Source of the DNA: Oleispira sp963933055
GTDB lineage: Bacteria; Pseudomonadota; Gammaproteobacteria; Pseudomonadales; Oceanobacteraceae
NCBI GenBank assembly: GCA_963933055.1
Contig: CAWVSY010000031.1
Span: forward strand, 1-42,282
Direction of reading: 5' to 3'
Length of the DNA stretch: 42,282 nt
In this document: piece after piece, positions 17,028 through 25,885 of the stretch
Numbering within the stretch: the first letter of the stretch is position 1
Layout: every line of letters starts with the position of its first letter
Notes under the pieces: model-generated
Seen by the model: only the letters and a program-made list of their open reading frames with translations
Told to the model about the DNA's origin: nothing
Database searches by the model: none
Position numbers and translations under genes: made by a program

Positions 17028-17680
17028 TGCTGAATGATATTTTTGTATATATTCGTAACATTAATAGGAAAAACTTAGATTTTTTGACTAGTCTTAATAG
17101 TACAAGGTTAAAAGGTATAGCAGGCTTTGGTTTATTTGAGTTTATGCTAGTACTGATAATTATTTCCATTTTGGTATCGGTTTTGATACCAAAGTTTATG
17201 GAAGTAAAATCGGAGGCACACAAAAGTCATGTGCAGCTGAGTGCCAATTCTCTGCAAAGTGCAGTGAATATTGTTCATAGCTTATGGCAATCGCAAGGTT
17301 CAAAAGACAATGTTGTGATTATTAAAAACTATGAGGAAGGCAAGGTGCTAGTAGGGCCAACGGGTTGGCCTATTGATGTTATCACTGTGAACGGTGTCGA
17401 TACTAATATCAGCCGCATTGAACATAATGATGATGACTTTAAACAAAAATATGATTCAGCTTCAGTCAGCAAAAAAACCTGTGAAAGGCTATGGAATGGC
17501 TTATTAAAAGAGTCGACCCCTGAGGTGGAATTTGAGAGTAATAGCATTAAAACTGATGTTTATCTTTTTGAGTTTTATCAAGGAACCTGTCGATTTAGAT
17601 ATCTTCTAAGTGAAGATGATTTTCGTATTGAATATGATCTGGCAACAGGTCAAGTTAATACTTTTTTTGAGCATTATTGA
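17027..17680 (+). CDS. mshB: MshB-like type IV prepilin with unusually long leader
   Basis: A 217-residue pilin-like protein. The cleavage region is IAG/FGLFEFMLVL: Gly before the cut, Phe+1 and the conserved Glu+5, then the hydrophobic stem. The leader from the ATG at 17027 is 33 residues, far longer than the 6-19 of its neighbours mshC, mshA and mshO, but GGGAGG lies six bases before this ATG and no better start is visible. The C-terminal part has Cys-xxx-LWNGLLKES and a second Cys (TCRFRYL), as in MshB-type proteins. It stands where mshF and mshB lie in Vibrio and Shewanella; no separate mshF is present. Role as a minor or priming pilin is inferred. Confidence 0.8.
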   Translation: MLNDIFVYIRNINRKNLDFLTSLNSTRLKGIAGFGLFEFMLVLIIISILVSVLIPKFMEVKSEAHKSHVQLSANSLQSAVNIVHSLWQSQGSKDNVVIIKNYEEGKVLVGPTGWPIDVITVNGVDTNISRIEHNDDDFKQKYDSASVSKKTCERLWNGLLKESTPEVEFESNSIKTDVYLFEFYQGTCRFRYLLSEDDFRIEYDLATGQVNTFFEHY

Positions 17681-17702
17681 AAGTGATGGCTAGGAGCGAT
17701 CT

Positions 17703-18152
17703 ATGAGAAAGATCAACAAACAAGCAGGTTTTACCTTAATTGAATTGATTATGGTAATTGTTATTTTAGGCGTCTTATCGGCTTTCGCATTGCCACGATT
17801 TGCTGATCTTGGTGGTGAGGCAAGGATTGCGAGTATTAATGGTTTGAACGGTGCTATAAAATCAGCTGCAAATATTGCTCATGCGCAGTGGTTAGCTGAT
17901 GGTGGGACTGCGGCTACAGTTTTGCTAGAAGGTACTTCTATAGCCATGGTTAATGGTTATCCCGATAACGCTGCAATAGACTTAGCTGCACAAGTTACGG
18001 CCACGGATTATACAGTTGACGATACTACTTCAACAACAGCAACAACGTTTGATGTTATTGGCGCGCCAACCCCTGCTACTTGTCGTGTGACTTATACAGA
18101 GGCAGCTGCAAATGGCTCCCCTGATTATACTTTAGTAATTACTGGCTGTTAA
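17703..18152 (+). CDS. mshA: Major MSHA pilin MshA
   Basis: A 149-residue type IVa pilin with a 9-residue leader: KQAG/FTLIELIMVIVILGVL, with Glu+5. The mature protein has 140 residues. IKSAANIAHAQWLADGG and SIAMVNGYPDNAA are typical of MshA. Two Cys (TPATCRVTY and the final residue) should form the C-terminal disulfide loop. AGGAGCGATCT precedes the ATG. It is the only pilin gene here followed by a strong terminator, consistent with it being the abundant subunit. Confidence 0.95.
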   Translation: MRKINKQAGFTLIELIMVIVILGVLSAFALPRFADLGGEARIASINGLNGAIKSAANIAHAQWLADGGTAATVLLEGTSIAMVNGYPDNAAIDLAAQVTATDYTVDDTTSTTATTFDVIGAPTPATCRVTYTEAAANGSPDYTLVITGC

Positions 18153-18164
18153 GTCTATTGAACT

Positions 18165-18197
18165 TTGCAAGAGCCTTTGGCTCTTGCAATTTTATTT
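18165..18197 (+). terminator. Strong hairpin between mshA and mshC
   Basis: TTGCAAGAGCC (18165-18175) and its exact complement (18179-18189) enclose TTT and are followed by TTTTATTT, which abuts the mshC ATG at 18198. This is a classic intrinsic terminator with an 11-bp perfect stem. Because downstream msh genes have no separate promoter that I can recognise, it should give partial read-through, raising mshA mRNA over the minor pilins. Confidence 0.88.
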
Positions 18198-18683
18198 ATG
18201 AAATTCCAGCAAGGCTTTACTTTAATTGAACTTATTACAGTCATCATTTTGCTGGGGATACTTTCAACTTTTGCTATTAGTCGTTTCCCACAAAAGCAGG
18301 GATATTCCACAGCGATTATAAAAAATCAATTATTGGCTTCTGCTCGTTTAGCACAACAAACTTCGTTATCTCGATCCTCTTCTATTGATAATTTAATATT
18401 CAACGTATTTGAAAATTCTGGCGATTGGAATTTCGTTATTTCTGATGGGGCGGGTACAAGTTATGAGGCCAAAATTGAACGAGGTTCGGAACAAATTCGT
18501 TTTGGTACGAACTTAACCGCTGCCTGTTCTTCATTATCAACGGCCCCTTTTACGGTGATATTTGATGGTGATGGTAATAGGATTCCTTCTCAAAACCTTA
18601 GAATATGTATTGATTCCGCCACCGATTTTGAGCTTTGTATTAGCCCCTCAGGATATGCTTATGAAGGAACATGCTTACCTTAA
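18198..18683 (+). CDS. mshC: MSHA minor prepilin MshC
   Basis: A 161-residue minor pilin: leader MKFQQG/FTLIELITVIILLGIL, with Glu+5 and a GspH-like fold expected. Cys pairs occur at the C-terminus (AACSSLS, RICIDS, ELCIS, EGTCLP). The start at 18198 gives the normal 6-residue leader; an upstream start at 18165 would lie inside the terminator stem. There is no visible Shine-Dalgarno sequence: the ATG follows the terminator T-tract directly. It overlaps mshD. Confidence 0.88.
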   Translation: MKFQQGFTLIELITVIILLGILSTFAISRFPQKQGYSTAIIKNQLLASARLAQQTSLSRSSSIDNLIFNVFENSGDWNFVISDGAGTSYEAKIERGSEQIRFGTNLTAACSSLSTAPFTVIFDGDGNRIPSQNLRICIDSATDFELCISPSGYAYEGTCLP

Positions 18684-19227
18684 AGCGTCTGCTCCTATGC
18701 TTATTAAGCAAAAAATGAGCGAGAGAACGTCTTTTACTAAGAGTAAAGTGAAAGGCTTTAGTCTGATTGAACTGGTTATTACCATTGTCGTTATTGGTAT
18801 CGCGTTAACAGCGCTGTCGAGCAGTCTATTTTCGGGAGTAGGGCGTAATGCTGACCCTCTTTGGCAGAGCAAAGCGACACAGCTTTCTCAAGCTTATCTT
18901 GATGAGATTTTAGCCATGCGTTACCAAGAAGATTCTCCTTTAGGAGGGGGTCTTGTTGGCACTTGCTCTATTAGTGGTGAAGATGCTGGTGAATCAAGAT
19001 TGGCACGTAATTATGATGACGTTGATGATTATCATAACTTGGTTGAGAATCCATCGTTTTTAGATACGACTGCTGCTTCAAACTACAGTGGCTATACTGT
19101 CAGTATTGAGGTTCAGTGTATTGGCCCAACCAATGCGGCAGCTAATAATAGTAAATTAATAGCGATCACCATTACATCACCGACGAATCAAAATTTGGTT
19201 TTTTCTGTGTTTAGAGCGGACTTATGA
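18661..19227 (+). CDS. mshD: MSHA minor prepilin MshD
   Basis: A pilin-like protein with VKG/FSLIELVITIVVIGIAL (Glu+5), 188 residues from the ATG at 18661, which has CAGGA seven bases upstream and overlaps mshC by 23 bases. This gives a 32-residue leader. Starts at 18697 or 18715 would shorten it to 20 or 14 residues but lack a ribosome site, so the start is uncertain. The mature part has LDEILAMRYQEDSPLGGG and two Cys, typical of MshD. It overlaps mshO by 4 bases. Confidence 0.85.
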   Translation: MKEHAYLKASAPMLIKQKMSERTSFTKSKVKGFSLIELVITIVVIGIALTALSSSLFSGVGRNADPLWQSKATQLSQAYLDEILAMRYQEDSPLGGGLVGTCSISGEDAGESRLARNYDDVDDYHNLVENPSFLDTTAASNYSGYTVSIEVQCIGPTNAAANNSKLIAITITSPTNQNLVFSVFRADL

Positions 19228-20075
19228 ATATCACTCAGCAAAAGCGATTGATGAGTAGCTTAGTCAGAAATAAGCGTGGTTTTACGCTGATTGAACTGAT
19301 TATGGTTATTGTTGTGCTTGGTATTATTTCAATCGGTAGTCTTAGCTTCATTTCAAATTCAGCGCAGGGTTTGGTGGATACTGCAGAACGTCAGGCTATT
19401 GCGAGTACGGCAACCATCGCGATCGAAAAAGTATTACGTGAAGTACGCCGTGCATTACCGAACAGTGTTCGTACTTTTCCTGACGGGGGAAATGAATGTT
19501 TAGAGCTGGTGCCTATTCTTCATAGCTCTGAATACGTATCGATTCCTACCGCTAGTGCAGCGACAAGCTTTGAAAGCATTAAATTTGTAACGGCGAATGG
19601 AACAGAATCCGGCTACGTAGCCGTTTATCCTAATAGTTTAATGTCGGTTTATGGTAATAATGAATCGGTCTCAGCGACGACAGCTACGGCCAGTACTGTT
19701 GGAATCCCTTCTGCTGACCTACAAACACTTACCTTTGCGGCTGCGGCGACGTATCGTTTCCCAACGGAGTCCCCTAGAAAGCGTTTTTTCTTAGTCGATC
19801 AACCTATAAGTTTTTGTGATGATGCTGATGGGCGTCTATGGCGCTATCAAAATTATGGTTTTAATCTTGATAGCACGAGTAGCCTTCCAACCTCAGGCAC
19901 TAATCGAGTCTTAATTGCTGATTCATTAAAAACGAATAGCCTGAAATTTAATATAATACCTGCTCAGCTGCAAAGAAATTCAGTGGTTAGAATGAGTCTC
20001 ATTATAGAGCGTGGAGGCTTATCGGCAGAGCAAGTTGATATCACCCAAGAGGTACAACTACGTAATGTACCTTAA
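19224..20075 (+). CDS. mshO: MSHA minor prepilin MshO
   Basis: A 283-residue minor pilin, leader 19 residues: NKRG/FTLIELIMVIVVLGIISIG, with Glu+5. This is PulG/GspJ-like, longer than the major pilin, with alternating beta-rich sequence and LALP-type segment IEKVLREVRRALPNSVR after the stem. Two Cys (NECLELV and FCDDADG). It starts inside the mshD stop (ATGA), so it is coupled. Position before mshP and mshQ is the standard order. Confidence 0.9.
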   Translation: MNITQQKRLMSSLVRNKRGFTLIELIMVIVVLGIISIGSLSFISNSAQGLVDTAERQAIASTATIAIEKVLREVRRALPNSVRTFPDGGNECLELVPILHSSEYVSIPTASAATSFESIKFVTANGTESGYVAVYPNSLMSVYGNNESVSATTATASTVGIPSADLQTLTFAAAATYRFPTESPRKRFFLVDQPISFCDDADGRLWRYQNYGFNLDSTSSLPTSGTNRVLIADSLKTNSLKFNIIPAQLQRNSVVRMSLIIERGGLSAEQVDITQEVQLRNVP

Positions 20076-20487
20076 TCAAAAAAAATATACTCCAGCGCCA
20101 ATGATATTCTCTAAACAAAAAGGCTTAGGTTTACCTGTGGCTCTTTTTATCATCATTATTATGAGTATTATCGCGGTTGCCGTAAATAGAATTAATGAAT
20201 CTAGCAGTCAGTCTTATGGTCAAAATATATTGTCTTTACGTGCATTTTATGCAGCAGAAAGTGGTGCTCAACTAAGAGCGAAGGATGCTCTTTCGGTATT
20301 ACCGTGTACGTGTGGAAGTAGTCCTGATTTAGTTTATGATTTTTCAGTAAAAGGATTGAACCAATGTCGTGCTGCAACAAACTGCACCAGTTTTTCTGTT
20401 AATGGTAATACTTATTGCACAATAAAGAGTATCGGACGTTGTGATAATGCCAACGCTGAGCGTACGGTCGAGGTACGATTGAAATGA
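20065..20487 (+). CDS. mshP: MSHA protein MshP (PilX/GspK-like)
   Basis: About 140 residues from the ATG at 20065. SKQKG/LGLPVALFIIIIMSIIA is a pilin-like stem that lacks the Glu+5 of the other prepilins, as in PilX/GspK-like tip components. RAFYAAESGAQLRAKDAL follows, typical of the PilX N-terminal family, and then six Cys. The start is uncertain: the 20065 ATG has AAGAGG 12 bases upstream, while an ATG at 20101 lacks one. It overlaps mshO by 11 bases and mshQ by 4. Confidence 0.82.
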   Translation: MYLNQKKYTPAPMIFSKQKGLGLPVALFIIIIMSIIAVAVNRINESSSQSYGQNILSLRAFYAAESGAQLRAKDALSVLPCTCGSSPDLVYDFSVKGLNQCRAATNCTSFSVNGNTYCTIKSIGRCDNANAERTVEVRLK

Positions 20488-23400
20488 GTATCGTATTACG
20501 AGCAGTTATATATATTTATTTATTAACTTTTGCGAATATTGTTTTTTCAGCGATTACATTTGAGAGTGATTCTAGTGCTTCAGGGTTTGGTACTAATTAT
20601 ACATTCACAGCACCCTCAACCTTGGCTGTTGGTGATGTCTTAATTGTACATGTTATTATACGTGATAGTAATAGTGTGAACGCTATTACACCTCCGTTAG
20701 GTTGGACCGAAATAGGAAATCAGCAACAAGATGATGATGTCTTACAGTCAATTTATTATAAAGTAGCTACCAATAGTGATGTTAATACTCCGGCAGAAAC
20801 CTACCCTTGGAGTTGGGGAAATTCACGCCGAGTAATTATTAATATGCAAGTCTATCGTGGTGCTAGCATTATTCCCATTGATAATTTTGCAACAAACGTA
20901 GGAATGAATGGTAGTAGCGTCAGAGCCAATGCAGTGAATGCTACAAATCCTAATGGAATGTTAATTACCTTTTATTCATTAGAGGCGGGTAATCAATCAT
21001 TTACCCCTGATAATACAATGACTGAAATTTATGATTTAGAGACAGGCGATAATAACAATGGTCTCACGACGATGTCTGCTTATCAGTTATTAACAAACGA
21101 AGGATCAACAGGAAGTCGAGATGCTCTTACAACGGTAAGTAATGATGATGGTGTATCACATACTGTCGTTTTAGCCCCCTTGGTCGTCGCTCCCGAAATC
21201 ACATCGCTATCAACTAACTGCTCAACATTATCTGAAATTATTATTCAATTTTCTGAAACATTAGATTCAGTGACAGCACAAAATATTAATAATTATTCAT
21301 TGGTAAGTGCTGGCAATAATTCTATTTCAATCGCTAACGCTTCGTTGGCAACAAATACTGTCACTTTGACTCTTGCAAATGATTTAAGCGACTTAACTCC
21401 TTATACACTTACTGTTAATAATGTAGAAGATCTTGATGGTAATAGTATCGCTAGTAATAGCTCCGATAGTTTCTCATTATCGTGTGAGATTAATTGCATT
21501 ACCGATAATTTTGTTGGTCCTGGTGATTTATCTGATAGTTGGTCTGTGGGAAATAGTAGTGGTTCTTTTGGAGATCCAACGATTGTTGCTAATGGGCGCT
21601 TGCGTTTAACGGATGCATCGAATGATGTTTCTACTTTTGCAACACTATTGAATCAATTTCCAGGAGCAGACAATAGAATAGAAATTGAATTTGATTACTA
21701 TGGCTACGGTGGCAGTGGTGCGGACGGAATCTCTGTTAACTTTTCGGATGCTTCAGTTACCCCTACAGCTGGCGCATTTGGTGGTTCTTTAGGTTATGCA
21801 CAAAAAACGGGTATTAATGGTTTTGCGGGTGGTTGGCTTGGAGTTGGTTTAGATGAATATGGTAATTTTTCGACTAGTGGAGAAGGTCGAGAGGGGGGCG
21901 GTAGCAATAGTCGAGTGCTAGATAGTATTTCTTTGCGAGGATCGGGTAATGGAACTTCGGGTTATCCTTTCTTGACGGGAACTTCTAGCTTAACACCAGG
22001 TATAGATCAAAGCGGTAACAATCCAAATCCAGGACACCGTTATAAAATTATTATTGATCATACGTCTGGAGGTGGAGTCGCAACTGTCAGTGTTCAGCGA
22101 GATACAACAGGAACAGGTTCATCTTATCAAACGGTGATTCCACAATTTAATATTTATGATTTAAATACTAATCAAGCAGTGGTGCCTGAAAACTGGGTAG
22201 TGTCTTTTACTGGATCAACTGGTGGTTCGGCAAATATCCATGAAATTGGTGATTTAAAAGTTTGCGCAGCTCAGCCAATACAAACATTTGTTATTGTCGA
22301 CCATTATGATATTTCTGTTACGAGCCCTGGGCTAACATGTGAAGGCTCAGAGGTCACTCTTACGGCTCACAACATTGATCATGATCCCGTAAATGTTCTT
22401 AGTGATACCAACATTAGTATCACGACAACGCCAGCAGTGACAGGAATAATTTCTTCGCCAGTGACAATCCTCGCAGGTACTTCTAGTACGAGTTTTTATT
22501 TACAGCAAACATCGGCTTTAGCAAATATTGATATCGATGTGACCGATGGTACATTTTCTGACGAGGATGGCACTAGCGAAGACCCTAGAATTTCTTTCTT
22601 AGATGCCGCTTTTCGTTTTTATGCCGATGCTAGTAATACTGATAATAATCCGATCACTACGCAAATATCAGGCAAGTCTTCAAGTGTAGCGCCTAATAAT
22701 CAAAGCTTAGAGTTGAGAGCGGTTAGAACCAATACCGACACAGGTGCCTGTGAAGTTGCTCTGTCAGGGCCGCAGACGGTCAGCTTGGCTTATAGCTGTG
22801 TTGATCCTGATAGTTGTAGTACCGCACAGTTGTTAGTTAGTGCTGATGAAACAAAAAATATAACCGGAACAGATGATAACAGTGGTTTAGCGTATACAAA
22901 TCTTAATATGATATTTGATGCTAATGGCAGCGCACCTTTTCATTTTACTTTTCCTGATGCGGGTAAAATACAACTTCATGCGAATTTAAATGTTCCAGAG
23001 CCTTCGCCTAATCCAGATTTTGATCCCGCCTTCACATTAACAGGCAGTAGTAACGAATTTGTAGTACGACCATTTACCTTTGACTTAGGCTTAACGGGTG
23101 ACTATGAAGCAAGCAACTCAGGTGGCACGCGTTTTGTTAGTGCGGGTTCTGATTTTTCGATGAGGGTTCGTGCAGTAAATTGGCAAGCAATTGATGATAC
23201 TAATAATGATGGTTTTCCAGATGCTGGCAGCGATGTGACTAACAACACGAGTACACCTAACTTTGGCCAAGAGAAAAATAGCAGTCTTCAGTCTTTAGTG
23301 GTTACCCATACATTAATACTTCCGAATCCAGGAAATAGTGGCAATTTAACATCGACATCCATTAACACTTCGGTAGGCGCTGGATTTTTTACTGATGGAA

Positions 23401-24431
23401 TTACGGATGGTAATCCTGCTGTTAACTTATCGTGGAGCGAAGTTGGCATCATTGATTTAGAAGTGACTTTAGATAATTATTTGTTAGCAAGTACTGCCAA
23501 TATAGCGGGAGTAAAAACAAATGTCGGACGCTTTTATCCAGCCAGTTTTTCGCTGATCTCTTCAACTGTTTCCAATAGCTGTGGCAGCTTTAGCTATATG
23601 GATCAACCAGGAATGAGTGTGAGTTATGAATTAGAGGCGCGTAATACGGCGGGTATTAAAACCTTAAATTATGACGGTGATTTTGCTAAAGCAACGTTGT
23701 CTTTGGTCGCAGAAAATAATAATGAAGGAACCAACTACCAATCAAGATTAAACGGTTTTAATACTACCAGTTGGAGTAATGGCGATTATGTTTATGTTGA
23801 TGATGGCCGTTTTGATCGTTTAGCTTCTGGCACACCTGATGGTCCTTATCAGGATTTAAAAATAGGCATTCAGTTAAGTGATAACGATGGCGGTATTAGT
23901 GCTTTAACGGGACTGAATATGCGTGCGAATACAAGCTCAAACTGCACTGCGATAGATGACTGTGATGCGCTTGAGTTGACAGGAGGCCTGGATATTCGCT
24001 TTGGTCAATTAAAACTCAGTAATGTTTTTGGCCCAGAAACTTCTCCTCTTGATATGACCGTTCGCACTGAGTATTTTAATGGGCCAAACTTTGTATTAAA
24101 TACGGATGATAACTGTACGACGTTATTGGATACCGATCCGCCATTAATAGCAGATGTGAGTTCTTATACGGATAATTTAGCGGATGGTGATACAAGCCCC
24201 TTATTGAATTTAGATATTACTTTGGGTATTGGTAATATTGTGTTTGATGAAGCAGGGTTAGGCAATGAAGGGTCGGTGATTTATCGCTACGATACGAATA
24301 CGTATTTACCGTGGTTAAATACCGAAAATGATAACGATGGTAATTATGCCGATAATCCATTTGGAAGAATCACTTTCGGTCAGTTCCGGGGAACTGACCG
24401 CATGATTTATTGGCGTGAGATTGTTCGTTAA
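20484..24431 (+). CDS. mshQ: Large MSHA tip/adhesin protein MshQ with lectin-like domain
   Basis: A 1315-residue secreted protein with a signal peptide to about residue 23. Domains that I can delimit: an N-terminal beta domain at about 24-235 (VGDVLIVHVIIRD, ITPPLGWTEI, YYKVATNSD); an Ig-like SbsA-type domain at about 236-335; a concanavalin/L-type-lectin-like domain at about 337-597 (NRIEIEFDYYGYGGSGADGI, GWLGVGLDEYGNF); and the MshQ C-terminal region (DUF6701) from about 606, starting DHYDISVTSPGLTCEGSEV and ending FGQFRGTDRMIYWREIVR. Asp/Asn-rich loops (DDTNNDGFPD) may bind calcium. It probably sits at the pilus tip and contacts carbohydrate surfaces. Ligand unknown. Confidence 0.9.
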   Translation: MSIVLRAVIYIYLLTFANIVFSAITFESDSSASGFGTNYTFTAPSTLAVGDVLIVHVIIRDSNSVNAITPPLGWTEIGNQQQDDDVLQSIYYKVATNSDVNTPAETYPWSWGNSRRVIINMQVYRGASIIPIDNFATNVGMNGSSVRANAVNATNPNGMLITFYSLEAGNQSFTPDNTMTEIYDLETGDNNNGLTTMSAYQLLTNEGSTGSRDALTTVSNDDGVSHTVVLAPLVVAPEITSLSTNCSTLSEIIIQFSETLDSVTAQNINNYSLVSAGNNSISIANASLATNTVTLTLANDLSDLTPYTLTVNNVEDLDGNSIASNSSDSFSLSCEINCITDNFVGPGDLSDSWSVGNSSGSFGDPTIVANGRLRLTDASNDVSTFATLLNQFPGADNRIEIEFDYYGYGGSGADGISVNFSDASVTPTAGAFGGSLGYAQKTGINGFAGGWLGVGLDEYGNFSTSGEGREGGGSNSRVLDSISLRGSGNGTSGYPFLTGTSSLTPGIDQSGNNPNPGHRYKIIIDHTSGGGVATVSVQRDTTGTGSSYQTVIPQFNIYDLNTNQAVVPENWVVSFTGSTGGSANIHEIGDLKVCAAQPIQTFVIVDHYDISVTSPGLTCEGSEVTLTAHNIDHDPVNVLSDTNISITTTPAVTGIISSPVTILAGTSSTSFYLQQTSALANIDIDVTDGTFSDEDGTSEDPRISFLDAAFRFYADASNTDNNPITTQISGKSSSVAPNNQSLELRAVRTNTDTGACEVALSGPQTVSLAYSCVDPDSCSTAQLLVSADETKNITGTDDNSGLAYTNLNMIFDANGSAPFHFTFPDAGKIQLHANLNVPEPSPNPDFDPAFTLTGSSNEFVVRPFTFDLGLTGDYEASNSGGTRFVSAGSDFSMRVRAVNWQAIDDTNNDGFPDAGSDVTNNTSTPNFGQEKNSSLQSLVVTHTLILPNPGNSGNLTSTSINTSVGAGFFTDGITDGNPAVNLSWSEVGIIDLEVTLDNYLLASTANIAGVKTNVGRFYPASFSLISSTVSNSCGSFSYMDQPGMSVSYELEARNTAGIKTLNYDGDFAKATLSLVAENNNEGTNYQSRLNGFNTTSWSNGDYVYVDDGRFDRLASGTPDGPYQDLKIGIQLSDNDGGISALTGLNMRANTSSNCTAIDDCDALELTGGLDIRFGQLKLSNVFGPETSPLDMTVRTEYFNGPNFVLNTDDNCTTLLDTDPPLIADVSSYTDNLADGDTSPLLNLDITLGIGNIVFDEAGLGNEGSVIYRYDTNTYLPWLNTENDNDGNYADNPFGRITFGQFRGTDRMIYWREIVR
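24377..24400 (+). repeat. 11-bp perfect hairpin inside the 3' end of mshQ
   Basis: CGGTCAGTTCC and GGAACTGACCG flank GG. It lies in the codons for FGQFRGTDRM, a motif I believe is conserved at MshQ C-termini, so the palindrome may be partly forced by the protein. No T-run follows. Confidence 0.7.
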
Positions 24432-24438
24432 TCTCACG
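24414..24438. terminator. Hairpin spanning the mshQ stop codon
   Basis: CGTGAGATT (24414-24422) pairs with AATCTCACG (24430-24438) across a 7-base loop containing most of the stop region. It lies in the 12-base gap and overlap zone between mshQ and the convergent ntrC. No U-tract follows on either strand, so intrinsic termination is uncertain; it may protect or separate the two converging transcripts. Confidence 0.5.
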
Positions 24439-24443
24439 TGGAG

Positions 24444-25874
24444 TTAAGCGTCTGTTTCTTCTTCCTCTTGGTGCTCGTCGGCATCCATATTTAGCTCTTT
24501 GATTTTACGGGTTAGGGTATTACGCCCCCAGCCTAATAATACGGCCGCATCGCGGCGACGACCTGCGGTATGTTTTAGCGCGGTTTCAATCATGATGCGT
24601 TCAAAAATGGGGACAGCAACATCTAATAGCGCAGGAGTACCTTGGGTTAGTTGTTGGTCAGCCCAGTACAATAACGCTTGTTCCCAATTGCCAGAGGTCG
24701 GCGCGGCGGTTTCTTGGTCTAGTAGTTCCGGTGGTAGGTCATTGATATGAACTTCTCGTCCAGAGGCCATCACCGTAATCCAGCGACAGGTATTTTCGAG
24801 CTGTCGAACGTTACCTGGCCAATCAAGTTTTGATAGATAATCGGATGTTTCTGGTTTCAATGTTTTTACTTCAACATCCAATTCTTCCGCAGCAGAATTT
24901 AAAAAATGCTTAAGTAAGCGTGGGATATCTTCACTGCGATCTGAAAGACGAGGAATGTGAATACGAATAACGTTTAGGCGATGAAATAAATCTTCACGGA
25001 AACGGCCTTCTTTCACTAAGCCTTCTAGATCTTGGTGTGTTGCGGCAATAATTCGCACATCGACTTTTACCGGGGTGGTGCCCCCGACACGATAAAATTC
25101 ACTGTCGGCTAATACGCGTAATAAACGGGTTTGCGTATCGGCTGGCATATCGCCAATTTCATCAAGAAACAGTGTGCCGCCATTCGCTTGTTCAAAGCGA
25201 CCGCGACGCTGTCCGCCTGCGCCGGTAAACGAGCCTTTTTCGTGGCCAAATAATTCAGATTCAATAAGGTCTTTTGGAATGGCGGCCATATTTAAGGCAA
25301 TGAAACTCTCACTCGCGCGAGGGCTATGCTTGTGTAATGCGTGAGCAACGAGTTCTTTACCGGTTCCGGATTCACCATTAATTAACACCGTGATGTTCGA
25401 TTGCGATAAGCGGCCAATGGCACGAAAAACTTCCTGCATAGCAGGGGCTTCACCAATAATTTCCGTATTATTGGGCAATTCTTCAACAGCGCTATTATTG
25501 GCTTGCTGTTCTTCGTAATGAGCAATTGCTCTTTGTATTAAGGTAACCGCGTCATCAACATCGAACGGTTTTGGCAAGTACTCAAAAGCCCCACTTTGAT
25601 AGGAACTTACCGCACTATCAAGATCTGAATGTGCCGTCATGATGATGACTGGCAACGCTGGGTGAGCTTCGTTGATTTGTGCTAATAGCGTTAGCCCATC
25701 GATACCCGGCATGCGAATGTCGGTCATGATGGCCGCAGGCGTTTCTTTTTCTAATAAGCCCATAATAGGCTCTGCACTTTCAAATACGCGGCAAGGAATG
25801 TTGGCTTGCTCTAGCGCTTTTTCCAGTACCCAGCGAATTGATTTATCATCATCAATAATCCATACAGTATTCAT
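24444..25874 (-). CDS. ntrC: Nitrogen regulator NtrC (sigma-54 activator)
   Basis: A 476-residue response regulator: receiver domain with phospho-acceptor Asp52 in TDIRMPG, AAA domain with Walker A GESGTGKE (167-174) and a C-terminal Fis-type helix-turn-helix (AAVLLGWGRNTLTRKIKEL). Phosphorylated NtrC activates sigma-54 promoters for nitrogen assimilation. The sigma-54 contact loop reads GSFTGA (214-219) rather than GAFTGA. The C-terminus is acidic. It lies 11 bases after ntrB and shares its unit. Confidence 0.96.
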   Translation of the reverse strand: MNTVWIIDDDKSIRWVLEKALEQANIPCRVFESAEPIMGLLEKETPAAIMTDIRMPGIDGLTLLAQINEAHPALPVIIMTAHSDLDSAVSSYQSGAFEYLPKPFDVDDAVTLIQRAIAHYEEQQANNSAVEELPNNTEIIGEAPAMQEVFRAIGRLSQSNITVLINGESGTGKELVAHALHKHSPRASESFIALNMAAIPKDLIESELFGHEKGSFTGAGGQRRGRFEQANGGTLFLDEIGDMPADTQTRLLRVLADSEFYRVGGTTPVKVDVRIIAATHQDLEGLVKEGRFREDLFHRLNVIRIHIPRLSDRSEDIPRLLKHFLNSAAEELDVEVKTLKPETSDYLSKLDWPGNVRQLENTCRWITVMASGREVHINDLPPELLDQETAAPTSGNWEQALLYWADQQLTQGTPALLDVAVPIFERIMIETALKHTAGRRRDAAVLLGWGRNTLTRKIKELNMDADEHQEEEETDA

Positions 25875-25885
25875 ATTGATTCGTC

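Noticed and set aside
18165..18197. mshC start upstream within the terminator (MQEPLALAILF)
   Set aside because: It would be a start inside the hairpin stem; the ATG at 18198 gives the normal six-residue prepilin leader.
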